Below the pieces are notes generated by a model that was not told where the DNA came from, did not search any database, and saw nothing but the letters and a program-made list of their open reading frames with translations. A stretch of DNA of 64,000 nt, taken from positions 16,317-80,316 of the forward strand of contig JAIRYW010000013.1 in NCBI GenBank assembly GCA_031267645.1, in the 5' to 3' direction. A program made the translations under genes and the position numbers. How positions within the stretch are numbered: the first letter of the stretch is position 1; each line of letters begins with the position of its first letter. This DNA is from Propionibacteriaceae bacterium (GTDB lineage: Bacteria; Actinomycetota; Actinomycetes; Propionibacteriales; Propionibacteriaceae). Below are positions 28,962 to 37,452 of this stretch, piece after piece.

Positions 28962-29888
28962 TCACTGGACAAGATTGTCTCGGGAGAGGTCGGTGCGGCC
29001 GCCGAAGTGGACCTCGCGCATCTGTTTGAGGAATTCGACCGACTGGCGCATCTGGTCCAGCCCGTCGACGCCGTCCTCGACGCTGACCCAGCCGTTGTAC
29101 CCCGCCGCCGCCAAAGTGGAGAAGATGGCGTCGAAGTCGTTCATGCCCTGACCGATGACGCCGTGGCGCAACTGTTCGAGGTAGCCCGGCCGACCTTCGG
29201 CCGCCAGCACGTCGTCCAGGGACGCGCCCGGGGCGAGGTAGCGGTCGGAGGCCTGCATGGTCACGACCCGTCCGATCACGGCCCGCAGCAGGTCGACCGG
29301 GTCGTCCCCGGCCACGACCGCGTTGGAAGGGTCGTATTGGACGCCGAAATGGGTCCGGTCGTCGATGGCGTCGAGCAGACGCAAGAAGACGTCCCGCCGC
29401 TGGGCGAACTCCGGGTAGAGCCAGGCGCCGTCCTTGTAGTGGTTCTCCAGCGCCAAGGTGACGTCGAGTCGGTGGGCCAGCGGCAACAGTTCGCGAATGG
29501 CGCCGGCGGCCCGTTCCAAGCCCTCTTCGACCGACAGACCGGGGTGGCGCTGGCCGCTCAGCACCCGGCAGGCGGCGCCGGAGCCGCCCAAGGCCCGGGT
29601 GATCTCAATGAAGCGGGCCTGACGCTCGATCTGGTCGCGGCGGAACCCCGGGTCAGGATGGGTGAAGTCGGGCGAGCAACACATCATCGGCATGTCGAAG
29701 CCGGCCTTCTCCAGAGCCTGGCCGACCGCCTCCACGAAGTCGTCCTCCAAACTCCAGAAGAAGCCCTCGTACAGTTCCAAACCCTCGCAGCCCAAAGCGC
29801 CGGCCCGCTCGATCCAGTCGAAGACCGACATGGTGCGGTGGATCGAGATGTCGTCCAGCCAGCCCTTGGGGAAGGCCGCGATCCTCAT
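28962..29888 (-). CDS. TIM-barrel sugar phosphate isomerase/epimerase
   Basis: 308 residues of the AP-endonuclease-2/xylose-isomerase-like TIM barrel. Metal-binding acids and histidines are visible in LALENHYKDG, FGVQYDPSN and WVSVEDG. It overlaps the upstream decarboxylase gene by ATGA, so the two are translated together. The exact substrate cannot be told. Confidence 0.8.
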   Translation of the reverse strand: MRIAAFPKGWLDDISIHRTMSVFDWIERAGALGCEGLELYEGFFWSLEDDFVEAVGQALEKAGFDMPMMCCSPDFTHPDPGFRRDQIERQARFIEITRALGGSGAACRVLSGQRHPGLSVEEGLERAAGAIRELLPLAHRLDVTLALENHYKDGAWLYPEFAQRRDVFLRLLDAIDDRTHFGVQYDPSNAVVAGDDPVDLLRAVIGRVVTMQASDRYLAPGASLDDVLAAEGRPGYLEQLRHGVIGQGMNDFDAIFSTLAAAGYNGWVSVEDGVDGLDQMRQSVEFLKQMREVHFGGRTDLSRDNLVQ

Positions 29889-30613
29889 CGGGCGGCCTGA
29901 GGCCAGGGCCCGCCGGGCGGTCGCGGACTGGACTGGTGGACCCGCTGGCAGATGTCGGTCAAGGCCCCCCGCAACTGATCGTGGTTGGTGGTGAAACTGT
30001 CGGCCGCGATGGACAACGGCGCGCCGATCACGACCATGGGCGCGCCGTAAGCTGGACAACGTACAGCTTGTTCCACGCTCAGCCCGCCGACGGCCTGGAC
30101 CGGCGCGCCGCAGCTGTCCACGATCTGGGCCAGTTCGTCCAGGGGGCCGACCGAGCCGTCCTCCCCCCGTTGGTCGAAGCCGATGTGGTGGATGACGACG
30201 TCGACCCCCAGTTCGACCAGACGGCGGGCGCCGGCCACCCGGTCGGGGACGGCCAGGTTGTCCCCCATCACGGTCACGCCGAAGTCATGCCCGGCTTCGA
30301 CCACCCGTCGGACGGTGGCGTCGTGGGCGGCGGCCATGACGACGACGAAGGCGGCTCCGGCCCGCGCCATCATCTCGGCCTCCAGATAGCCCCCGTCCAT
30401 GGTCTTGAGGTCGGCCACGATGGGATGCTCGGGAAAGCGCTCATGCAGAGCCGCCACCGCGCGCAAGCCTTCAGCTAACAATAATGGTGTGCCCGCTTCG
30501 ATCCAATCCACCCCGGCCTCGACGGCGACGGCGGCGGTGTCGAGGGCCTCGGCCAGCGAAGTCAGGTCGAGCGAGACCTGGACCACCGGCCGGCTCAGTT
30601 GGAACCCACTCAT
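29885..30613 (-). CDS. Orotidine-decarboxylase-superfamily enzyme (HPS/KGPDC-like)
   Basis: 242 residues, beta/alpha barrel with the superfamily's D-x-K-x-x-D as VADLKTMDGG, and EAGTPLL near residue 35. Relatives are 3-hexulose-6-phosphate synthase (aldol chemistry with formaldehyde) and 3-keto-L-gulonate-6-phosphate decarboxylase. DLKTMD is closer to the hexulose-phosphate group, but no partner isomerase PHI is present, so a role on a sugar-acid intermediate is as likely. ATG 30613 overlaps the transporter stop by four bases. Confidence 0.78.
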   Translation of the reverse strand: MSGFQLSRPVVQVSLDLTSLAEALDTAAVAVEAGVDWIEAGTPLLLAEGLRAVAALHERFPEHPIVADLKTMDGGYLEAEMMARAGAAFVVVMAAAHDATVRRVVEAGHDFGVTVMGDNLAVPDRVAGARRLVELGVDVVIHHIGFDQRGEDGSVGPLDELAQIVDSCGAPVQAVGGLSVEQAVRCPAYGAPMVVIGAPLSIAADSFTTNHDQLRGALTDICQRVHQSSPRPPGGPWPQAAR

Positions 30614-32019
30614 GCGACGTCCCTCTGGTCGTTGTCGGGCCTGGTCGGATCGGTGGCGGCGGGGCCGTAGACCCGACGGTAGTAGTTGCGATAGATGAGG
30701 GCCAAGACGCAGGCGGCCACCACCATGACCAGGCCGACCACGATCAGACCGCCTTTGTACGATCCGGTGCTGTCGGAGATCCAGCCGATGGTGTACGGGC
30801 CCACGAAACCGCCCAGATTGCCGGTGGCGTTGATCAGAGCGACCGAGGCGGCCGCCGCCGCGCCGGCGATGCCGGCCGATTGACGGCTGTCGGAGGTGCC
30901 GATCAAGGGGGCCGAGGTCTTCCAGAAGACCGGTCCCAAGCCCAAGCTGGTGGACAGTCCGACGGCCACCAGGATCAATAGGACGTAAGGCGACGTGAAC
31001 GCGGAGGCGCTGGTGATGGCGATGGCGCCGATGATCAGCGGGACGGAGACGTGCCAGCCGCTGGGCCTGGCCGCCCGGTCCACCACCCGGCTGTAGACCA
31101 ACATGAAACAGGCCACCACGGCGTACGGGATGGCCGTCCACAAGCCGGTCTCCATGACCGTGAACTGGTGTCCGGCCAATTCGCTGAAGCCGCGCAACAT
31201 CAAGGGCAAGAAGTAGCCGACGCCGAAGGTGGCGACTGAGAAGGAGACGAAGCAAAGGGCCAGACCGATGATGCGGGGCCGCTTGAGGGCGCGCCCGGCC
31301 TCCCGGATGTCATCGCGCCAGGAGGTGTGGACCTCCGTGGTGGGGCCGTCCTCGGCCAGCATCTCGGCGATCTCCTCTTTCTCCGCCGGAGTCAGGAATT
31401 TGGCCGTGCGGGGCGAGTCTGGCAGCAGGAAGAGGGTGAGCAGACCCAACACGATGGTGGGCAGTCCCTCGATCAGGAACATGGTGCGCCAGCCGGTCAG
31501 ACCGAACAGGGGATGGCCGATCAGCCAGCTGGACAAGATGGCCCCGATCGAATTGGCGATCGGCACCGAGACGTAATAGATCGAGGTGACCGAGGCGCGC
31601 AGGCGAGCCGGGCTCCAGCGCAACAAGTACAAGGTGACAGCGGGGAAGAATCCCGCCTCGGCCACGCCCAACATGACGCGGGCCAGGTAGAAGGTGCCGG
31701 GCGAGACGATCAGGAAGTGGAGGGATGAGATCAGGCCCCAGGTGATGGCGATACGGGTGATCCAGATCCTGGCGCCGACCCGGTTCATGATCAGGTTGCT
31801 GGGTATCTCGAACAGGAAGTAGCCGACGAAGAAGAGGCCGGCGCCGAGCCCGTAGGCGGCGGCGCTCAGCCCGATGTCGACGTTCATGGTCAGAGCTGCG
31901 AAACCAATATTGATACGGTCGAGCGAGTTGAAGACCTGGAGGAGCAACAGCAGAGGGATGATCCGCCAGAGGACTTTACGGAAGGTGGGACTGATGGTGA
32001 GAGCGGACGGCTTGGCCAT
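30610..32019 (-). CDS. MFS transporter, ACS (anion:cation symporter) family
   Basis: 469 residues, twelve predicted membrane segments. The family signature near the N-terminus (NSLDRINIGFAALTM) and GVAEAGFFP in TM4 place it with the ACS group, which carries organic anions such as hexuronates, galactonate, glucarate, tartrate or phthalate. It heads a tightly coupled set (transporter, decarboxylase, isomerase) whose stops and starts overlap. It lies 60 bp after the amidohydrolase. Confidence 0.87.
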   Translation of the reverse strand: MAKPSALTISPTFRKVLWRIIPLLLLLQVFNSLDRINIGFAALTMNVDIGLSAAAYGLGAGLFFVGYFLFEIPSNLIMNRVGARIWITRIAITWGLISSLHFLIVSPGTFYLARVMLGVAEAGFFPAVTLYLLRWSPARLRASVTSIYYVSVPIANSIGAILSSWLIGHPLFGLTGWRTMFLIEGLPTIVLGLLTLFLLPDSPRTAKFLTPAEKEEIAEMLAEDGPTTEVHTSWRDDIREAGRALKRPRIIGLALCFVSFSVATFGVGYFLPLMLRGFSELAGHQFTVMETGLWTAIPYAVVACFMLVYSRVVDRAARPSGWHVSVPLIIGAIAITSASAFTSPYVLLILVAVGLSTSLGLGPVFWKTSAPLIGTSDSRQSAGIAGAAAAASVALINATGNLGGFVGPYTIGWISDSTGSYKGGLIVVGLVMVVAACVLALIYRNYYRRVYGPAATDPTRPDNDQRDVA

Positions 32020-32079
32020 GGCTACTCCGATCTGAGTGTTGGGCCGCTGTGGGAGGTGGGTTGAGGACGGGAGGACGGA

Positions 32080-32799
32080 TCAGGCTTGGATCAGGGCCAG
32101 GGCGTTCTGGCCCAGGATCAGATCGAGTTCGGCGTCGCTGAATCCGGCGTGGCGGACTCGGACGATCTCGCTGGCCATGCTGACGTTGGGCGCGTCGGAG
32201 CCGAAGACCAGGCGTTCGGCCCCGATCACGTCGACGGCTTGGCGGTATTTGTGCCGGTCGATCGACTTGCTGGTGCCCAACCAGACGTTGGAGTGGCGGC
32301 TGGCCATCAAGATGGCCACCCGGACGTCCTCGGCTTCGGGCCCGCCCATATGGTCGAGGATGAAACGGGTCCCAGGATGCCGGCTGGCGGACTCGCCCAC
32401 CCCCCAAGGTTGGGCTTTGACCGAGCCGCCGGTGTGGACGATGACGGTCATGCCATAGGCCCCGGCCACTTCGGCGACTTCGTCGGTGGCTTGGTCGAGC
32501 ATGGAGAAGTTGTGCATCTCGGGCTGCAGCTTGACGAATTTCCAGCCCCACTGGCCGCAGCGCTCGAGTTCTTCGGCGGCCTCGTGGCCGAGGGCGGGAT
32601 TGACCCAGGCGCAGCCGTGGAAGCGGCCCTGGCCAGCCTCCAGCAGCGGCCGCAGGCCGGCGTTGTCGGGGCGCAGACCGGGTGCGGGCATGGTGACGGC
32701 GGCCCCGGCCTCGATCTCGTCGAGTTGCCGCAGGATCTCCGGCGGGGAGCCCTGGCGGGCAGGGTCGCCTCCGAGGTGGACGTGAGCGTCGATGATCAT
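32080..32799 (-). CDS. Amidohydrolase-2 family protein
   Basis: 239 residues, metal-dependent TIM-barrel hydrolase or decarboxylase. HxH metal motif at IDAHVHLGG, further ligands in VIVHTGG and ILDHMGGP, catalytic Asp in FGSDAPN. Relatives include 2-pyrone-4,6-dicarboxylate lactonase and sugar lactonases, which would fit an ACS-transporter cluster. The possible operator TGGCATGCCG is 30 bp upstream. Confidence 0.78.
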   Translation of the reverse strand: MIIDAHVHLGGDPARQGSPPEILRQLDEIEAGAAVTMPAPGLRPDNAGLRPLLEAGQGRFHGCAWVNPALGHEAAEELERCGQWGWKFVKLQPEMHNFSMLDQATDEVAEVAGAYGMTVIVHTGGSVKAQPWGVGESASRHPGTRFILDHMGGPEAEDVRVAILMASRHSNVWLGTSKSIDRHKYRQAVDVIGAERLVFGSDAPNVSMASEIVRVRHAGFSDAELDLILGQNALALIQA

Positions 32800-32830
32800 G
32801 TTTCTACCTATCGTCGGGCGGCTGGTCAGG

Positions 32831-32840
32831 TGGCATGCCG
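32831..32840. promoter_or_regulatory. Possible GntR/FadR-type operator
   Basis: TGGCATGCCG, differing at two positions from TGGTATGCCA in the divergent promoter at 33598. It lies just upstream of the amidohydrolase-MFS operon. Confidence 0.35.
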
Positions 32841-32977
32841 CGTGAATGTGAGGTGGGTCTCAGGAGTTGGGTCCATGTCGGTGGCGGTCGGCCGCCGACC
32901 CGGGCTCGGCGCGGGCGTCTGAGCCGAGCGGAACTAGATCCAGTCAGGACCGAACCGGGCCGGCGGACGCCAGCCGA

Positions 32978-33502
32978 TTAGGACGGCGGGGCGTCGAAGG
33001 CTTTGAAGTCGACTCGGCCACTGACCGGATGGCGCGGGTATTCCCGGCCCCGGTCGTCGGTCAGCATCCGGCCCGGGTAAGGCGAGATCAGCTCCAGACG
33101 GATGCCGTCCAGGGCTTCGGCCCGGGTGAAGAACAGGACCACGTCGCCAGCCGGGTCGTACGCCACGCCGTCGTGGCCCAGCCCGGCGGCGTCCAACCGT
33201 TCCAGTTGGCGGCCCAGGTCGCTCAAACCACGGAAGCCCAGATGATGGACTCCCAGCTGGTCCTGGCCGTGGGTGCCCAGACCAGTCGTCTCCATCAACT
33301 CGATGTAGGGCGGACCCTCGACCGAGAAGGCGATCCGGGGCTCTTGGACTCTCAGATCGGGGCTGGCGTGGTCGAGGTAGCGGTCGGCGTGGAAACGGGC
33401 GATGGGACCGAAGGTGTAGCCGGTGGCGGCCGACCAACGGGCGATGGCGGCGTCCAGGTCTGGCACCAAGAAGCCGACGTGGTCGATCGTTGGGAGGGTC
33501 AT
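32978..33502 (-). CDS. VOC (glyoxalase/dioxygenase fold) protein
   Basis: 174 residues, two paired beta-alpha-beta-beta-beta modules. It starts TIDHVGFLVPDLDAAI, with metal-ligand candidates His in DHVGF, Glu in YIELMET, His in GVHHLGF and Glu in IRLELIS, like methylmalonyl-CoA epimerase or glyoxalase-type enzymes. First gene of the minus arm; the substrate is unknown. Confidence 0.78.
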   Translation of the reverse strand: MTLPTIDHVGFLVPDLDAAIARWSAATGYTFGPIARFHADRYLDHASPDLRVQEPRIAFSVEGPPYIELMETTGLGTHGQDQLGVHHLGFRGLSDLGRQLERLDAAGLGHDGVAYDPAGDVVLFFTRAEALDGIRLELISPYPGRMLTDDRGREYPRHPVSGRVDFKAFDAPPS

Positions 33503-33575
33503 CAGTTCCTCTCATTCCTGCCCTGCGCGGCGATCGACGCTGATCGTACGTTCGTCCGACGAAAGGGCTGTCGGG

Positions 33576-33607
33576 CCAGACCTTGCTACTGGTCTGGTGG
33601 TATGCCA
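33576..33607. promoter_or_regulatory. Divergent operator with two dyads
   Basis: CCAGACC, an 8-bp spacer and GGTCTGG form a perfect inverted repeat at 33576-33597, joined to TGGTATGCCA at 33598-33607. The latter resembles FadR-subfamily GntR operators of the UxuR/ExuR type (TGGTATACCA). The FadR-type regulator at 36397 is the obvious candidate to bind it. Confidence 0.5.
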
Positions 33608-33699
33608 TCATAGAGGTACCTCGAAACGACGTCAACGTTCAATCCAGTCGACTCCGTTTGAGGCTTCCAGTCGGATCATCGACAGATCGGCCCAGCACT

Positions 33700-34545
33700 G
33701 TGATCGCTTCCAATCCGGTCAGCCTGAGCACCATGCTGGTGCTGGGCCGCACCGACCCCGCCACGGCGGCGCCCTCGACCGCGGCGATCGACCGTCTGGC
33801 GGTCTGGGCCCAGGAGAACGGCTTCGAAGCCGTCGAACTGTCCGACCGCTGGCTGCCCCCGCTCCAAACCGAGGTCTGGCTCAACGCCGCCCAGCGCTTA
33901 GCCGAGGCCGGACTCGAGACCCGGTCGGTCTCGACCTTCCGCCGTTTGCCAGTCGGACCCCAAGCCGGCCCGGACGACGCCGCCGAGTTGCGTTTCTCGG
34001 TCGAGCTGGCCAACGCCCTGGGCGCCGTCGCCTGTCTCGCCATCGCCGCCCCCAAAGGCGCCTGGCGGCCCCTGGCCAGAGCCGATCGACTGGCTTTGAC
34101 CGAATTCGTGGCCGACCTGGCCGAGCGGGCGGCGGATGGAGGCGGCCGGATCGCCGTCGAATTGCACGACGACGGTCCTTTCGACTCGGCCGCCGCCATC
34201 TGGGAGCTGTTGGATCAGCTCCAAGACCCGGCCGTCGGGGTCAATCCCGATCTGGCCAACCGGCTGCGCCAGGACCCGGCCTGGGACTGGCGGACCGATC
34301 TCGAGCGTCTGGCCCCCCGCATGGCCCTGTGGCACGTCAAGAACGTCCACCAGGGCGGCCCAGTCGACCTCGACCAAGGCCAGATCGATTACGGGCTGGC
34401 CTGCGCCATCGTCCAGCAAGCCGGCTTCTCCGGCCCGGTGGTGCCAGAGACCCGCTTCGGCGACTCACCGCTCGACGCCGCCGTCCGAGCCGCCGCCGTC
34501 CTGCGCCGACATTGGCGCGCCCAAACCCTGATTGGAGAGTCATGA
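33700..34545 (+). CDS. TIM-barrel sugar phosphate isomerase/epimerase
   Basis: 281 residues from GTG 33700; ATG 33733 is an alternative start and neither has a clear ribosome site. AP-endonuclease-2-like barrel with metal ligands in GRIAVELHDDGPF, ALWHVKN and VVPETRFG. It is distinct from the isomerase at 28962. It overlaps the following dehydrogenase (ATGA). Confidence 0.72.
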   Translation: MIASNPVSLSTMLVLGRTDPATAAPSTAAIDRLAVWAQENGFEAVELSDRWLPPLQTEVWLNAAQRLAEAGLETRSVSTFRRLPVGPQAGPDDAAELRFSVELANALGAVACLAIAAPKGAWRPLARADRLALTEFVADLAERAADGGGRIAVELHDDGPFDSAAAIWELLDQLQDPAVGVNPDLANRLRQDPAWDWRTDLERLAPRMALWHVKNVHQGGPVDLDQGQIDYGLACAIVQQAGFSGPVVPETRFGDSPLDAAVRAAAVLRRHWRAQTLIGES

Positions 34546-35501
34546 CCGTCCCACACGTCCTGTACTGCAACGTCGTCCCGCCGGACCTCTTCGAACTGGT
34601 GCGCCAAGCCGCGCCGGCTGGCTGGCAGGTCGACCTGTACCCAGCCCAAGCCTCAGACCGCCGACCCTTGTTGGCCCGGGCCGATTACCTGATCGTGGCG
34701 GCCGAGCCGGTCGACGCCGCCCTGCTCGACATCGCCCCTAGGGTCAAGATGGTGCAGCACCAAGGCGTCGGCTACGACAAGGTCGACGTGGCTGAGCTGA
34801 CTCGCCGCGCCATCCCCTTCGCCCTCACCCCGGAGGGCACCACCGAAGGGGTGGCCGAACACGTCTTCGCCCTGCTGCTGTGCCTGAACAAGCACATGTC
34901 CGAGGCCGAGGCCTCCCTGCGTCAAGGCCAGTGGTTGCAGTGGGAGCTGCGCACCCGTTCCTACGAGGTGGCGGAGAAGACCTTCGGCTTGATCGGCTAC
35001 GGCCGTATCGGGCAGGCGGTGGCAAAACGGGCCATCGCCTTCGACGCCGACTGCCTCTACTTCGACCCTTGGCTGCCGGCCGATTTCAGCCATCCCGACG
35101 CCACCCGGGTGGACAGTCTGACCGAATTGCTCCAACGCTCCGACGTGGTCAGCTTGCACGCCCCCGCCACACCCGAGACGCGGAAGATGATCGGCGCGGC
35201 CGAGATCGCCGCCATGCGCCCGGACGCCGTCCTCATCAACACCGCCCGGGGCTCCCTGATCGACGAGCCGGCTCTGATCGAGGCCCTGGAGCGGGGACAG
35301 ATCCGAGGGGCCGGACTGGACGTCTTCGCCCAGGAGCCGCTGCCGCCGGACAATATTTGGCGCACGGTCCAGCGGGCCGTGGTGGTGCCGCACATCGCCG
35401 CCGGCACGCGCGACGCCTACAGCAAGAAGATGCGCGCCATCTTCGCCAACCTGGAACGCCACAGCCGCGGCCAGGCCGTCCACAACACCATCACGGCCTG
35501 A
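34542..35501 (+). CDS. D-isomer-specific 2-hydroxyacid dehydrogenase
   Basis: 319 residues, NAD(P)-dependent. Rossmann motif GLIGYGRIGQAVA with a following FDPW strand, catalytic Arg in NTARGSLIDE, Glu in AQEPLPP and His in VVPHIAAGT. It reduces a 2-ketoacid or oxidises a D-hydroxyacid; the product of the neighbouring RraA aldolase (pyruvate or a hydroxypyruvate-like ketoacid) could be the substrate. ATG 34542 after TTGGAGAG is firm. Confidence 0.87.
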   Translation: MTVPHVLYCNVVPPDLFELVRQAAPAGWQVDLYPAQASDRRPLLARADYLIVAAEPVDAALLDIAPRVKMVQHQGVGYDKVDVAELTRRAIPFALTPEGTTEGVAEHVFALLLCLNKHMSEAEASLRQGQWLQWELRTRSYEVAEKTFGLIGYGRIGQAVAKRAIAFDADCLYFDPWLPADFSHPDATRVDSLTELLQRSDVVSLHAPATPETRKMIGAAEIAAMRPDAVLINTARGSLIDEPALIEALERGQIRGAGLDVFAQEPLPPDNIWRTVQRAVVVPHIAAGTRDAYSKKMRAIFANLERHSRGQAVHNTITA

Positions 35502-35525
35502 GGCCTGAGCAGAGAGGTAATCATC

Positions 35526-36272
35526 ATGTCCGAGGAGATCCTGAGCCGTCTGGAGAGAGTCGACACCGCTGTGGTGTACGACGTCATGGCTCATATGGGG
35601 TTGCGCGACCAATGTCTGTCCAGCGACATCGCCCCGCTCGATCCGGAGTCGTCCTTCGTGGGCCGGGCCTTGACCGTCCAAGGCTCGACCGCCGCCCCCT
35701 GGGGCTCGCCCATCGGGCCGGCTCTGGACTACCAGCTGTTCCATCTGGTCCAGCCCGGATCGGTCATCGTGATCGACACCGGCGGCAACAACCGCTCTGG
35801 CCCGTGGGGGGCCAACACCGGCCGCACCGCCTTGGTGGCTGGAGCCCGCGGCGTCGTCATCGACGGCGGCACCCGCGACCGCCGCGATCTGATCGCGATG
35901 GGCCTGCCGGTCTTCGCCCGTTTCGTCACCCCGGTGCTGTCGCACGACTGCTATGAGGTCAAGAGCGTCGGGCAGACCATCTCGCTGTCGGGTCAAACGG
36001 TGGAACGGGTCGAGGTCCGCAACGGCGACTACATCCACGGCGACGCCGACGGCGTGGTGGTGGTGCCGCAGGAGATCGTCGAGACGGTGATGGCGGCGGC
36101 CGAACACGCCCAAGCCGTCGAGCACGAGATCCAGCGCCGCTTGACCGCTGGCCAAACCCGCGAAGAGGTGGATCAGGCCTGCGACCGCTGGACCCACCTC
36201 CGTAAGATCGGTTTGTTCGTCGAGGGCTGGCCGTCGCTGCGCGTCCCGGTGGTCGAAGAGCGGAACCGCTGA
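35526..36272 (+). CDS. RraA-family aldolase/decarboxylase
   Basis: 248 residues. The RraA fold includes divalent-metal class II aldolases such as HMG/CHA aldolase, which release pyruvate, and oxaloacetate decarboxylases. The key G-G-x-R-D motif is present in VIDGGTRDRRDL, and GANTGRTALVAGARG precedes it. Presence of the Arg-Asp pair supports an enzyme rather than the RNase E inhibitor RraA. The start ATG 35526 is preceded by AGAGAGG. Confidence 0.85.
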   Translation: MSEEILSRLERVDTAVVYDVMAHMGLRDQCLSSDIAPLDPESSFVGRALTVQGSTAAPWGSPIGPALDYQLFHLVQPGSVIVIDTGGNNRSGPWGANTGRTALVAGARGVVIDGGTRDRRDLIAMGLPVFARFVTPVLSHDCYEVKSVGQTISLSGQTVERVEVRNGDYIHGDADGVVVVPQEIVETVMAAAEHAQAVEHEIQRRLTAGQTREEVDQACDRWTHLRKIGLFVEGWPSLRVPVVEERNR

Positions 36273-36338
36273 GGTGTACGCCGATCTCGCGCTGGCCCCC
36301 GGTGGGCGCCGGTCGCCACCCCAGCCGGCCCAGTCCGC

Positions 36339-36344
36339 TATCCT
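36339..36344 (+). promoter_or_regulatory. -10 box before the FadR-type regulator
   Basis: TATCCT, 53 bp before ATG 36397; suggests the regulator can also be expressed apart from the upstream operon. Confidence 0.35.
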
Positions 36345-36396
36345 GCACGCACGGCGCTGGTTGTGGGCCGCCTGGACAGAGAAGGACGCAGCGACC

Positions 36397-37128
36397 ATGG
36401 ATGATGGTCCCGCTCAGGGACGTTCGGCGCCGGAAGGGCCGATCATCGAGTCGCTGGTGCGCGATCCCTCTTTGACCGACCGGGTCTCCCGCCGCTTGAC
36501 CGATCTGATCCGAGAGGGCGAGTTGCGCCAGGGGGCCTTGTTGCCATCGGAGCGGGTCATGGCCAGCCAGTTCGGCGTCTCCCGCACCGTCATCCGAGAG
36601 TCGATCCGGGCCCTGTCGGCCCGGGGTCTGGTCGAGTCGGTGTCCGGTCGGGGCGTGGTGGTGACGGCGGACGACACCCGAGTGGTGAGCGAGGCCCTCG
36701 GCTTGATCATGACGGCGCGGGGCGAGATCGACCTGCGCAAGATCTACGAGGTCCGCTACGTGCTCGAGATCCCCATCGCCCGGATGGCGGCGGAACGGGC
36801 CGACGCCGCCGACGTGGCCGATCTGACCGCCATCGTCGAAGGGCACAGCGACTCGCTCGACCTGGTCGAGACCGCTTCCGAATTCGACGTCGCCTTCCAT
36901 CGCCGACTGGCGGTGGCGACCGGCAATGACCTCTTCGCCGTCCTGTTGGACTCTTTGTCCGACCTGATGTTGACGCTGCGCACCCAAAGCTTCACCAGCA
37001 GCGCGGCCGCTCGCCGCGCCGTCGAATTCCACCAGGACATCTTGCTTCATGTCGCCGCCGGCGACGGCCCCGGGGCCGAACGAGCCATGCGGCGTCATTT
37101 CGACGACTCCCTGGCCACCCTGGACTAA
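36397..37128 (+). CDS. FadR-subfamily GntR transcriptional regulator
   Basis: 243 residues. N-terminal winged helix with LLPSERVMASQFGVSRT; C-terminal all-helical FCD domain with metal-ligand candidates in EFDVAFHRRL and AVEFHQDIL. FadR-type regulators with FCD domains typically repress sugar-acid or organic-acid genes and release DNA on binding the acid. It sits inside the cluster, so local control through the operator at 33576-33607 is likely. ATG 36397 after GAAGGA was preferred to an upstream GTG at 36274. Confidence 0.87.
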   Translation: MDDGPAQGRSAPEGPIIESLVRDPSLTDRVSRRLTDLIREGELRQGALLPSERVMASQFGVSRTVIRESIRALSARGLVESVSGRGVVVTADDTRVVSEALGLIMTARGEIDLRKIYEVRYVLEIPIARMAAERADAADVADLTAIVEGHSDSLDLVETASEFDVAFHRRLAVATGNDLFAVLLDSLSDLMLTLRTQSFTSSAAARRAVEFHQDILLHVAAGDGPGAERAMRRHFDDSLATLD

Positions 37129-37452
37129 GCCCGGCGCCGAGCCTCGGGCCAGGGCTGGTCCCAACGCGGACCTGTCCTTGGTTGACGCTCGGCCCGCGCG
37201 GACCCGACCGGCCGGCTTCGGCCGGCCCCAGCCCGACCTCAGCCAGCCCGGCCCAACCACGACCGGCTCTTGGTCCGGTCGGACCCGGCTCATCTGACCC
37301 CGCCCGACCATCGGTCCGACCGAACCCGGCCAGCCGTTGCCCAGGACCCGACCCACCGCACCCGCTCCCGACCGACCTCGACCAGCCGACACCGCGCCTG
37401 CTCCCAGCGGCCGTCACCTCGCCCCGTCTCACACGATCAGAAAAGAAATGCC
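37129..37452 (+). other. C-rich noncoding gap with a UUCG-loop hairpin
   Basis: A 324-bp stretch with strong C-over-G strand bias. GGCCGGC-TTCG-GCCGGCC at 37210-37227 is a perfect hairpin with a stable tetraloop and probably ends the regulator transcript. The remainder to 37452 shows no ORF or operator that I can support. Confidence 0.5.
37210..37227 (+). terminator. UUCG-tetraloop terminator hairpin
   Basis: Seven perfect base pairs around TTCG, 82 bp after the FadR-type gene. Confidence 0.5.

Noticed and set aside
28841..28972. TTG start for the cyclase gene
   Set aside because: It would overlap the isomerase gene and adds only low-complexity sequence before the conserved NWGRWG start.
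30610..31255. Upstream extension of the HPS-like gene
   Set aside because: It is a shadow of the MFS permease gene; ATG 30613 overlaps the permease stop and starts the barrel.
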